DNA from: Psoroptes ovis
Taxonomy: Eukaryota > Arthropoda > Arachnida > Sarcoptiformes > Psoroptidae
NCBI GenBank assembly: GCA_002943765.1
Contig: PQWQ01000007.1
Location: 64,501-128,500 of the forward strand
Length of the DNA: 64,000 bases
Direction of reading: 5' to 3'
Shown: in pieces, positions 51,001-60,800 of the stretch
How the letters are laid out: every line of letters starts with the position of its first letter
How positions within the stretch are numbered: position 1 is the first letter of the stretch
Notes under the pieces: generated by a model
Database searches by the model: none
Seen by the model: the letters and a program-made list of their open reading frames with translations, nothing else
Told to the model about the DNA's origin: nothing
Made by a program: the position numbers and the translations under genes

Positions 51001-52180
51001 ATTAAAAGATTTACTGGATCATACATCATCTGGTTCTGGCCTGCCATTGTTAGTACAACGAAGTATTGCCAGACAAATTCAATTAGTAGAAATTATTGGT
51101 AAAGGACGTTTCGGTGAAGTGTGGAGAGGTAAATGGCGTGGTGAATGGGTCGCAGTGAAAATATTTTCCTCCCGCGATGAACAATCATGGTTTCGGGAAG
51201 TGGAAATTTATCAGACTGTCATGTTAAGAAATGATAACATACTTGGATTCATAGCAGCTGATAATAAAGGTATTTCAATTTTCAAATATTGGTCTCATAA
51301 TCAATTTAATACAATGATTTTTCTCCTGATTAGATAATGGAACATGGACACAATTATGGCTAATCACCGATTATCATGAACGTGGCTCATTATTTGATTT
51401 TTTAAGTAAAAATACTGTAGACATTGGTGGTATGCTTAAAATGGCATCATCAATTGCTAATGGTTTAGCGCATTTACATATGGAAATACTTGGAACACAA
51501 GGAAAACCAGCCATCGCGCATAGAGATTTGAAATCGAAAAACATTCTTGTCAAATTAAATGGAACATGTGCTATTGCTGATTTAGGACTGGCTGTCCGAT
51601 ATGAATCATCAACTAATTCGGTTGATATACCACCGAATCCACGTGTCGGCACTAAACGTTATTTAGCGCCAGAAGTGCTAGACGAATCAATCAACATAAA
51701 TCATTTTGATTCATTCAAACGTGCAGATATTTATTCATTTGGTCTTTGTATTTGGGAAATTGCTCGACGTTGTAATGTTGGTGGTAAGTTATCAATTCGA
51801 ATACCACAATCACTTCAAATTACCATGATTCTTCGATATTAATTTAGGAATTTATGATGAATATCAATTACCATATTATGATGTTGTACCGTTCGATCCG
51901 ACCATTGAAGATATGAAGAAAATTGTATGCATCGAAAAACAGCGGCCACAAATACCGAATCGATGGCAATCATGTGAGGTAAATGAGAACATTTGCTCTT
52001 TGAACGTTCTATGATTATTAATCATTTCATTTTTCTGAAAACCAAATCAAGGCATTAAGAGTAATGTCAAAAATAATGAAAGAATGTTGGTATCATAATG
52101 CTGCAGCAAGATTAACAGCGCTGCGTATTAAGAAAACGATTGCCAATCTTGAAGCAGCACAAGAAGATCTCAAATTGTGA
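48046..52180 (+). CDS. babo: Type I activin/TGF-beta receptor kinase (Baboon-like)
   Basis: Exons 48046-48121, 49834-49945, 50062-50243 or 50444-50631, 50808-51269, 51334-51783, 51848-51978 and 52052-52180; 513 or 515 aa depending on exon 3. Exon 1 encodes a signal peptide. Exon 2 opens the cysteine-rich ectodomain (LLCHCDICEKDNNTC and TDGVC). The alternative third exons each finish it with a CC...D.CN box (CCDDQDYCNK or CCNSYDYCNL). Exon 4 holds the transmembrane helix and the GS box with SGSGLPLLVQRSIARQ, then the kinase starts with GKGRFGEVWRGKWRG and the catalytic lysine in VAVKIF. The L45 loop (ADNKDNGTWTQLW) is the ALK4/5/Baboon type, not the BMP type. HRDLKSKN and DLG (in place of DFG, as usual for this family) follow. 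The receptor phosphorylates Smad2-class R-Smads after activin binding. The 1.7-kb first intron contains a separate hexokinase gene on the same strand. Confidence 0.95.
48251..49738 (+). CDS. Hexokinase, intronless, nested in baboon intron 1
   Basis: 495 aa, one exon. Phosphorylates hexoses with ATP. The small-domain motif LALDLGGTNVRVLL (residues 71-84) is intact. Sugar-contact residues are all present: Ser in FTFSFP, Thr-Lys in TWTKSF, Asn-Asp in NDTTGT, Asn in GTGSNACYVE, Glu in ECGAFG and Glu in HEKLISGMYLPE. Changes lie elsewhere: WTKGF is WTKSF, EWGAF is ECGAF, and the C-terminal ATP loop that is usually DGSGKGAA is DGSLFGAA. The length is that of a single-unit, 50-kDa hexokinase. The start is the ATG at 48251, 129 bp after the baboon exon 1 donor, and the stop lies 95 bp before baboon exon 2, so the whole gene is inside intron 1. 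Absence of introns, in a region where most genes are split, suggests a retrocopy origin, but the open frame of 495 codons indicates selection. Confidence 0.93.
   Translation: MSKSFDDKYERADSMTKQLELKHEDFEKISKLLSIEFDHGLRSTKESIVKMYLTYVRSLPNRKENGKYLALDLGGTNVRVLLLQFINQNLSSSTGPRNNDESIRIIDSLAKPIPAEIFYGSGQQLFDFIAEMIVSFALKNKLAGVRIALGFTFSFPVIQHGLAEATLVTWTKSFVCPGVVGYDVVRLLKSALKRKMHQSIPYIDVVAIINDTTGTLIYGSLKDKNCLIGLIVGTGSNACYVEKLNNIEKWPFNYSDPKQVIINCECGAFGDNHVLDWSLTQWDRLLNYESLNLNKQIHEKLISGMYLPEIFRRCLLTLIESNLLFDGRMPLKLLRPYSIKTKYMSQIDLDNKCNHNLSNTRAALQEIFADNPLFKNGFSDTDVRIVHMINQRITRRSANFVATTLWTLMCRIKYQDDISIAYDGSLICRHPFYRQWIEAKLNEFIDKSGLRKNYRMIHANDGSLFGAAIVAGICYREKRPKFIKKHGKVYEITRF
50062..50243 (+). other. babo: Baboon alternative ectodomain exon 3a
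   Basis: 182 bp, entering in phase 2 and leaving in phase 1. It encodes CYDKKDLLPPENPVHC, a short basic stretch, then CCDDQDYCNK and an acidic Asn/Asp tail. Acceptor AAAG|A, donor G|GTAAGT. Confidence 0.9.
50444..50631 (+). other. babo: Baboon alternative ectodomain exon 3b
   Basis: 188 bp with the same entry and exit phases as 3a. It encodes CKHRYSLFPNDNPEWC, then SISCCNSYDYCNL, so the cysteine spacing parallels 3a with different loops. Acceptor ACAG|A, donor G|GTAAGA. Read after 3a instead of in place of it, the frame shifts and meets TAG within 20 codons. Confidence 0.9.
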
Positions 52181-52695
52181 TTGAGTGATGTAGATGTTCA
52201 AATCATCCATCGAATAATTTCAAATAATTATTTTTCTAATTCATCAAATGATTAATTCAACAACGAATTTAATCGAACGAAATTGACGAAATAATTTGCA
52301 TAAAAATATTTGTAGAAAAATTTTTAACCCGTTCTCCCCCTCATGTGTTTGATAATCGACAAAAACTCATACATTTTAATCAATAATTTAAATCCATGAT
52401 CATCATCATCATTTAGTTTATTTCTTTATTATTATACATTCGAATTTAGAATATTATTTGGTTCCAGACACCAAGAAGAAATCCCGATGATTTATTTTGT
52501 TTCAAATCCTTGTAAAATTAAGAAAAAGAGTAGAAAATTTTATTATTATTTTAATAATTGTTTTTACAGTGTTTTATTACAGTGCAGCATAAAAAAATTT
52601 ATATCAATCATTTGTAATTAATAATTTAAGCCGTTTAAGCATTAATTATTGTTTGTTTGGAAGTATTTATTTAGTTTTTGAGCCATTTATTTTTT
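52181..52695. other. Convergent 3' region of baboon and FKBP14
   Basis: 515 bp between two stop codons facing each other. AT-rich; expected to hold both 3' UTRs. No other gene or repeat seen. Confidence 0.55.
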
Positions 52696-53417
52696 TCAAA
52701 GTTCATCATGTTTTGGCCCAGAAAATTCATCATGTGATATGAAACCATTTTTATCGTGATCTTCATGTTGAAATATATCTTCGACTAATTTATCTTGATC
52801 TGGTATTTCGGCACCGCTCATACCTTCTGGCACCTGTTTTTTCAAATAATCACTAAGCTCTTCACGTGATAATTGATTATCATTGTTTATATCGATTTCT
52901 TTGAATATGTTGACTGGTGGTGGTCCATCTTCAATCGAAATACATTCAACTTCGAACACTAGTGTTGACTTTGGTGGTATCAATTCACCGGCGCCCATAT
53001 CACCATAACCCAAATGAGATGGAATTGTTAATTTACGTTTTTCACCCGGGCAAATTCCCAATAAGCCTTCATCCCAACCTTTGATTACTTGTCCGACGCC
53101 TAATTGAAATTTGAATGGCTCGCCACGCGTATGACTATTTATCAATAAATTCAAATAGAAACTGGTTAAAAATCATCTTTCAACTAATTATTCTAAGAGC
53201 ACATATACCTTGAATCAAATTCAACACCAGATAACAGCGATCCTTTGTAATGCATTGAAAGCATGTCACCTTTTGCAGCTTGACGATCACATTTATCGGA
53301 TTTTTGTAAAGTTTCGATTTTCAATTCTTTGACATCTTCATCAGCAGCTGAAATGATGTGAATATCAATCAAAAAAATTACGGCAAATATTACCATCAAA
53401 TTTTTGATCAAAATCAT
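52696..53417 (-). CDS. Fkbp14: ER peptidyl-prolyl isomerase FKBP14 with EF hands
   Basis: Two exons, 53417-53209 and 53134-52696 (215 aa, phase 2). A hydrophobic signal peptide (MVIFAVIFLIDIHIISA) is followed by the FKBP domain: GDMLSMHYKGSLLSGVEFDS, HTRGEPFKFQLGVGQVIKGW, then IPSHLGYGDMGAGELIPP. Two EF hands follow, with loops DINNDNQLSREE and DHDKNGFISHDE, and the chain ends in HDEL, an ER-retrieval signal. This is the architecture and length of FKBP14 (about 211-220 aa), which folds procollagen and other secretory proteins in the ER lumen. The start ATG directly precedes the signal peptide. Catalytic pocket residues of the family (Tyr, Phe-Asp, Trp, Tyr) are present. Confidence 0.96.
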
Positions 53418-53934
53418 ATTTGAATTTTTTTTTAATTGTGAATGGTGAACGGCAAAACTTTAATAAATTGAGCATATAAATTTAATTACGTCAATCAATT
53501 GACAAATATTAAAATAAATTAAATAATTTTTTGATTGACACGCAAGCAGAATTGGTAAAAATTTCAAGAAATTCAAAAATAGTTCATTCGCCAATGTTTT
53601 TGTTGTCTTTTTTTCTAATTCATACACGTGTAATAGAAAAATCACCAATAATTCAAAATAATGCCACTACCTTTTTACCATCGCCAAAAAAATGTTGTCC
53701 CTTTAATTAATCGTTCATAAATGCTATGACACTTTTAGTTACATTTTACGACAATAGATGGTGCTATTTTCCAACTTAGAAATGATTTAATTGTTTTTTT
53801 TTGAGTTTTTGACCAATTTATGTTTGTTTATCAACTAACTACTAAATAATCTGAAATCTCTTCGCTGTATGATCTCTAGATGATATATAGATGACCAATG
53901 GTGGATTGAACAATTTCAATAAATGAACAAATGA
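53418..53934. other. Divergent promoter region, FKBP14 and STPR gene
   Basis: 517 bp between the starts of the two divergent genes. AT-rich. No clear motif beyond generic AT blocks; the minus-strand open frame at 53460-53648 is not supported. Confidence 0.5.
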
Positions 53935-54639
53935 ATGAAAATGAATAATGAAGAAAATTATATTTATTTAACAATACCATCATCTGTTTCGTCATCATCA
54001 GCAAATCTTGAAATGATTTTAACACCAATATCGCCAATTGATAATGTTGAAGATGCCAAAGAATTAATCAACATTAACAATAATCGATTGCTATCGAATG
54101 TCGAAATTTTGAATGCTCATTGTTTGAATGAACGAATTGTGAATCAAAATTTTCCAATCAATCTTGGTACTATTGAATTGAAATCGAATGATAATGAAAT
54201 TTTAACAATCAGTACCGAAGAACTGATTGATACGACAGCAACAACTTCATCGATAACTACGCGAACATCATCATCGACAATAGAAACAACTGCATCAGAA
54301 GCACCATCGACCATAATAACAATCGATCCGAACAGTATCATAAATTTTAAACGCTATGAACGTCTACGAAAAGATATCGTTCGGAAAAAAATGGCACGTA
54401 TGCGAGAAACCGAACAACAACGGTCACAACGTTTGAAAAAAGATCGTGAGCGGAAAAAATTATCACGACAAAATGAAACATTTGAACAGCGGCAACGACG
54501 TTTGGAAAAAGATCGACTACGAATCAAACAACGACGAGCAATGGAAAGTGATGAAGAACGCCGCAAACGACTGGAAAAGAATCGTATTAGTAAACGAGTT
54601 GCACGAATCAAGGAAAACAATAATCTTAATAATTCATAA
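53935..54639 (+). CDS. STPR-repeat DNA-binding-like protein
   Basis: Intronless, 234 aa. The N-terminal 135 residues are acidic and Ser/Thr-rich. The C-terminal part (about residues 140-232) consists of four tandem repeats of 23 residues. Their pattern is hydrophobic-RL.KD..RKK...R.E..E.R (for example QRLKKDRERKKLSRQNE and RRLEKDRLRIKQRRAME). This is the score-and-three amino acid peptide repeat (STPR) described in the silkworm fibroin regulator FMBP-1, where the helical array binds AT-rich DNA. Nuclear DNA or RNA binding is therefore likely but inferred. Of the two neighbouring ATGs, the one at 53935 is used here; the next is two codons later. No other domain is visible. Confidence 0.82.
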   Translation: MKMNNEENYIYLTIPSSVSSSSANLEMILTPISPIDNVEDAKELININNNRLLSNVEILNAHCLNERIVNQNFPINLGTIELKSNDNEILTISTEELIDTTATTSSITTRTSSSTIETTASEAPSTIITIDPNSIINFKRYERLRKDIVRKKMARMRETEQQRSQRLKKDRERKKLSRQNETFEQRQRRLEKDRLRIKQRRAMESDEERRKRLEKNRISKRVARIKENNNLNNS

Positions 54640-54895
54640 TTCAATTCAAAATTCAATTTTCTTGGGGTCATCATTTTCATTATTCATCCGAGAATATTTG
54701 CCATTATAAATGAGCTATTTATGTGAAATGTAAATATATATTTTAATATGAAAACAATTAAAACAGAAATCGATTTTTGAAATCGATCAATATTTTGATG
54801 ATACAAATCAATCGATAATCAATTCACAATTCAATTAAATATTTCGAATTTTATTATTTTACAGATTGGCACTTGGTTTGGTTTTCGTCTTGGCA

Positions 54896-57800
54896 CTAAG
54901 ATTTTGTCGATGTTTCTTGTTTGAAAAAATTTGCTTTAGCTCGAGCAATTTGTTCTTTTAATGCTGTCACTGAATTGACATAATTTAGTTCGGGTGAATA
55001 TTTTGGTATTGTTGGTGGCGGCGGTAATGGCAGTTGTAATCGTTGATCATTATTACTTGATGCTAAATTTGTAGCATTCACTGAATTCGAAGCTCCGTGC
55101 ATCGTAGATGATTGATCAAAATCGAATTCACTGTATAAACCATTATCGAATGCGGCAGCACCTGTGATCGATATTTCTTGAGTTTCTCGATGTTTATGGC
55201 CATTTTGATTATTGATTAGCAATTGTTGTTGCTGTGGTTTATTATCGTAAAAATGGTGACCATTTGACATTGATGATGATTGTTGTTGTTGTTTGGTTTC
55301 GATTTCAATTTTAACACTGACAGAATTATTAGTTATGAATATATTATTGTTACCATTGTTGAATGATGATTCATTGGTTGTTCTTTGAAGTGAATTCGGA
55401 TGATTATTGATTAACATATTATTGGTTTTATTGGTTATATGATTATTATCATTAATCAAATTGAATAAATCCAAACATTTGTCATCATCATTTCGATTTT
55501 GGTTACGCTTACGATCATCATCAGCATTCGAATCATTAATCATAAAAATCTTATTATTATCATTATTATTATTATTGAATTGAACATCATGAATACCTTG
55601 TTGACCTCGATTATTATTATTATTATTCATATAACCATTATTATTGGCAATGAAAATAGGATGAATTGTTGTTTGATCATTTGAATGTTGACTTTGTTCA
55701 TTATTCATTGGTGCTGATTGACAATTATCTTTATTATTATTTCTGTTTTGAACATAATCAATCAAAATATTTCGTTGATTATTTTTCGAGGTATTATTAC
55801 GTTTTGAATGATGACATTTTGTACGATGATTGGTTTTCGAATGATCAGAAGAATGATTACAACAACAACGACGACGACAGCAGTGATTATCATTCAGTCT
55901 TCTTGAATGTTTTCGATATTCTTTTCTTGATTCGTTCGAATTCGAATGGCATGAATGCGAACATGAACATGAACAACATGACGATGGATGATGATGTGCT
56001 GAACATTTTACATTATTTATGCCGATATTATTAAGCATTGTTGATGCTGAAGATGATGATGATTGACAACGATGCTGTTGTTGCAGAACTTGTGGATGCT
56101 TTTCGGAACAACAACATTGTATCGATCCATTTGAACAGTTGTCAACTGATTGCGATTGTGAATGTTGCTGCTGATGTTGACGATATTCTTTTAATAATTG
56201 TGATGAAGAGAAACGATATTTTGATCTTGACAAAGCATGTTTACCGGATTGTTTCATAACAACTGTTATTATTTCTTCCGGTCCTGATTTAACTGTTTGT
56301 GTTGATTTTGTCGATGTTTTCGATGATAAAAATGTCTGGTCTGGACATTTGTCCATTAGTTCATCATGATGTTGCTGATGATGATCATATTGATCAATGT
56401 ACAAATGATCAATGGATGATTCCGGAAATTGTGATGTAAAATCATTTGTTTTTACTGTCATCGCTCCATCATTTGTCATAATAGGTGCAATCGATGATGA
56501 TGATTGTTGTGATCTTGATGTTGTCGTGGATGATGATGATTTCGATAATTTTGTATTATTATTCAATCGAAACAATTTGCTTAATAATGATTGGCCTAGA
56601 TTGGACCCAAGAAAAATAAAAATTGAAAGTAAATTGAATTCGAATCGAAAATAATTTCAACAAACATACGTTTAAGCATCATATCGGTTGGTGTACACGC
56701 AAATTTCATACGTTCACCATCATCCTGATCATCATTCTTATTGTTATAATGATTACTATTGTCAATCATATTATCATCATCATCATAATAATAATGATTT
56801 GTATTATTATTGTCTTTGTTATTATTGGTTATTGTTTTATTTTTATTATTATTATTATTACGATTTAACCGGAATGATTTACTTCGACGAAACGTTGTCG
56901 ATGATGATGATGTCTGCTTATGATGATGATATTTTGGATTTTTGTCCGAATTCGAATCAATATTCTCATGATTATTAATACTATTGTTGAATGAATTTCT
57001 ACGTTGTAATAATTTTGCTTGTCTTCGTTTTTTATTGGTGGCAATACAATCGGAAAAATCATCATCAGTTGTTGTTGTGGTGGTGGTTGATGTTGTCGAT
57101 AATTGTTTATGATTATTCTGTTTTGCTAGTTTATGATCATCGAAATCATTATTCATAGTTGTCAATGATAACGGTGGTGATGATGTTCGACGATGATCTG
57201 ATAGTGAAATGGCTTCAAATTCATCAATCATCAAATTGAAATCACCGTCTAATGGTAATCGAATAAAATTATTCATCAATGATATTGAATAGGTTTGTGT
57301 ATGACAATCATATGTCAATTTATTTTCATTAATCATCGACAGCAATGTATTACGTATTATTTTATCCGAAGGTAATTCAACATATGGAAATTCGATTGAT
57401 AAATAATTGATTATTTGATTGTATGTAGCCGATTGATGTTTATTCTGTAGTTCATTTATACAACTGAATAATGCTTCGGACAGTGGCGTGAAGTGTGATT
57501 GGCTTATTGTTCTGGTTTCCAATACTGTTGTGTAGCCTGATTTTTTTTCAAAAAAATGAAATGAAAATTGAATGAATAAATAATTAAATGAAATAAAATA
57601 AAACCGGATTAGTTTCAAAGTATTGTATTAGGTTGGCCGAAAAGTTTCTGTCGATTATATCGTAGGAAATTATGAGTAAATCGGCAAGAACTTATCGGAC
57701 AGTCTAATATTTGTGTGCATTATTCAAATACATAAGGCTATTCAATCGGGAATTAACAAGGAAGACAGGTGGTTTCGTTATGGATTTGTGATGATGAATA

Positions 57801-60800
57801 ATTAAAAAATATTTTCTTCTTATTTTCACGTTTTTTGATTAAATTTTTTCATTTTTATTATTCGAAAATCGAAACAATCGACATTGTTTTTCGGGAAATT
57901 GAATTTTCAAACTTCCGTCACGTTATTTATGTGTGATACAAAATCAAAAAATCATTCGAAAAAAAATTCGAGCATTTTGATTTATGATGGGTTACAAGAC
58001 AACAACCTTATGAAGAAAAAGGGCTAAAGTTTTTTTCATTTTAAACATCAGTCATCGACTTGTGCACATTACACACACAGACAAGTACAAGTGTGTTGGT
58101 TAAAAGCAAATGTGTTTAGTCATAAATTGAATGATTTTGAATTTTGAATTTTTTCAATTTTATTGATCAAGTTTTGCAAAATAGCCAGCATTATTATGTG
58201 CCCAGAGATTCTTAGTCTGAATTTATTATCCATTGAAACAAATTCAAAAATTGAATACTTTGTGTGTGACCAACAATTTTTTGAAAATCATTTATCATAA
58301 TCATCAAAATTGCAAGTAAGTCCAAAAACCACATGAAAAATGTTTGAAAAACAACAAAGCCCAAAACAGCAACAAATCTCGAATGTTTTTTGACCATTTA
58401 TTACAGGGTTTCAAGTTTTAATTCAGAGTTTTAAAACTAGTTTTCGTAGTTTTAAAATTGAAATTCGTAATTTTGAATATAATTTTTGATTGTATAATTA
58501 CGAAATTCAATTGTAAAATTACGAAATTTAATTTTAAAACGACGAATTAAAACTTTAAACTCTGTACTTTGTATATTATTATTCATTGTTATTATAATCA
58601 ACATCAATGTGGTTGACCGCTTCAATGTTTCACTTCATTTTCATTTTGATTTTCATTTCATTTTTCACCATTTGCATCTTCAAAATTCACCATAAACAAC
58701 CAATAACCAACCAACAAACAACCAACCATATATGATTTAAGGGTGAAATTTGTATTCACATAATCATAATAATTCAAAGATAATCATTTTAATCTTGTTT
58801 TTACTTATGAAAAACATTGAATTGCTATGACTAATGCATACATGCAACATCATCATTCACCGTTCACCATTGGCCAATGATGATGATGATGATAAATGAT
58901 TTTTGAACATTCATCTGAAAAATACGACATAACTTTTGGACTTTGAATTGATTGAATGAATGAATATTTGTGTGGATATATTTATAAATAAATATGAATA
59001 TATTCAAGTAAGTAACAACTTAAAAATGAAGAAAAAAACTAAAAATAATTTATTAAAATTTGAAAAAACAAAAAAAAATTCAAAAATGAAAAATTGATTG
59101 ATTGAATGGCTATTGAAAAGGTACAGGGTTTAAAGTTTTATTTCGGAGTTTTCAAATTAATTTTCAGAATTTTCAAGTTTATTTTCATAGTTTTGAATAT
59201 AATTTTTTCACTGTACAATTACGAAATTCAATTTCAAAACTACGAAAATTAATTTAAAAACTCTGAATTAAAACTTGAAATCTTGTATTTAAAAGGTAGG
59301 TAAAACGAAAAACTTGTAATTTGTATTTTCGAAGTTAAAATCAAATGTATTGGTTGATGTATTGCACTTATGACCAATGAATATTACACAATCGAAAAGA
59401 AGAACAACAGTGGCAAATATTGGGAATGAAAAAACAAAGTAATTTCGTATTTAAACAACAAACACACACACGTATGTTAGATTTTTATTTGAAACAATAA
59501 CCATAACCCCAACAATAAACCAAAGATGAACAATTTGAGATTTCTTAGTACATTTGGCTTGTTCATTTTTGGTCCCTTCATTTGATAGATCAGATAGATT
59601 TGACCTAGAAATTTGAAAACACAAACAAAAATATTGAATAAAATAAAATTGGGTTGCTTATACTTATCGAAATTCTTTTTATTATTTCGTTTAAAAAAAC
59701 GATGTTAAGACAACAACCTTTTAAAAGGATTGGCATAGATTTTTTCCTAATATTTTAAACCAAGATGTTATTATTCAGGTGACAGATAAGTTTGATTTCT
59801 TGGTAAATGTTTAATGTAAATTTCAATTTTTGATTTAAATCTTATGAAGAGAATGAATGGACAAAAGCTTCATTGCTTCATTTTTAACCCTGCTTTGTTT
59901 CATTGATTCAATTCAATTGAGTTTAAAAAGATTTAATTTCTTCGATTTTCGAATGTTGTTGATTTGCAAATAAAAATTTCACACCAAGTCAGCAAACAAT
60001 TTCGTATGAAGATTATTATTCATCCCAATAAATTTTGATTGATTTATAAATGATTTAAATTGTGTGTGTGTAGGATTCAATTGTAATGGCAAAAAAAATC
60101 ATTTGTCTATTTTCCCCGAAATGAATTTATCATTTTTAGCCCATTTTTTCTTTGTTTCACTCCTCTGTGATTTGGTGGTGAGATGTTTCACCATTTTTTC
60201 TTAAGAAAATCAACGAAATTCTTATCTTAGATCGATCAAAATCGATAATTTACCCAAACAAAACATCAATAGAAACAACAAATCACTCGAACTTATGCCA
60301 CACTTCTCATTATTCTAAGTGAATTCTATTCTATTGACCATTTCAACATCATCATCATCATTAAGCAATTATTTATGTTTCGACTGACTGAAAAATATTG
60401 AATTAAATCAAATACACCAAATAAAGCAAAAAGGCGTCGAATATAACTGTGTGGCAATAATCATCAAAAACAATTTGGTCAACTATATCTTTTATCTATT
60501 TGGTTGTACGAAAAGTTTTACTAATTGAAAAACATTTGAAAATCGACAAATACTTTTCGGACAATCAAATATCACTCATTATGATCATCTTCATCATCAT
60601 CAATTGCCACCATCGAAATAATAGTAAATGATGGCCTTTGGCATGGATACGATCGACACACGAAGAAATAAAGCCGCTAAATTAGCAAAAATAGAAAGGA
60701 TGATTTCGATGAAAATGAACATCAATGAAAATATTAGATTGTCTAAAAAGTTTTTGCTGATTTTCTAATGATTTTCTACGATATAATCGGCAAAAACTTT

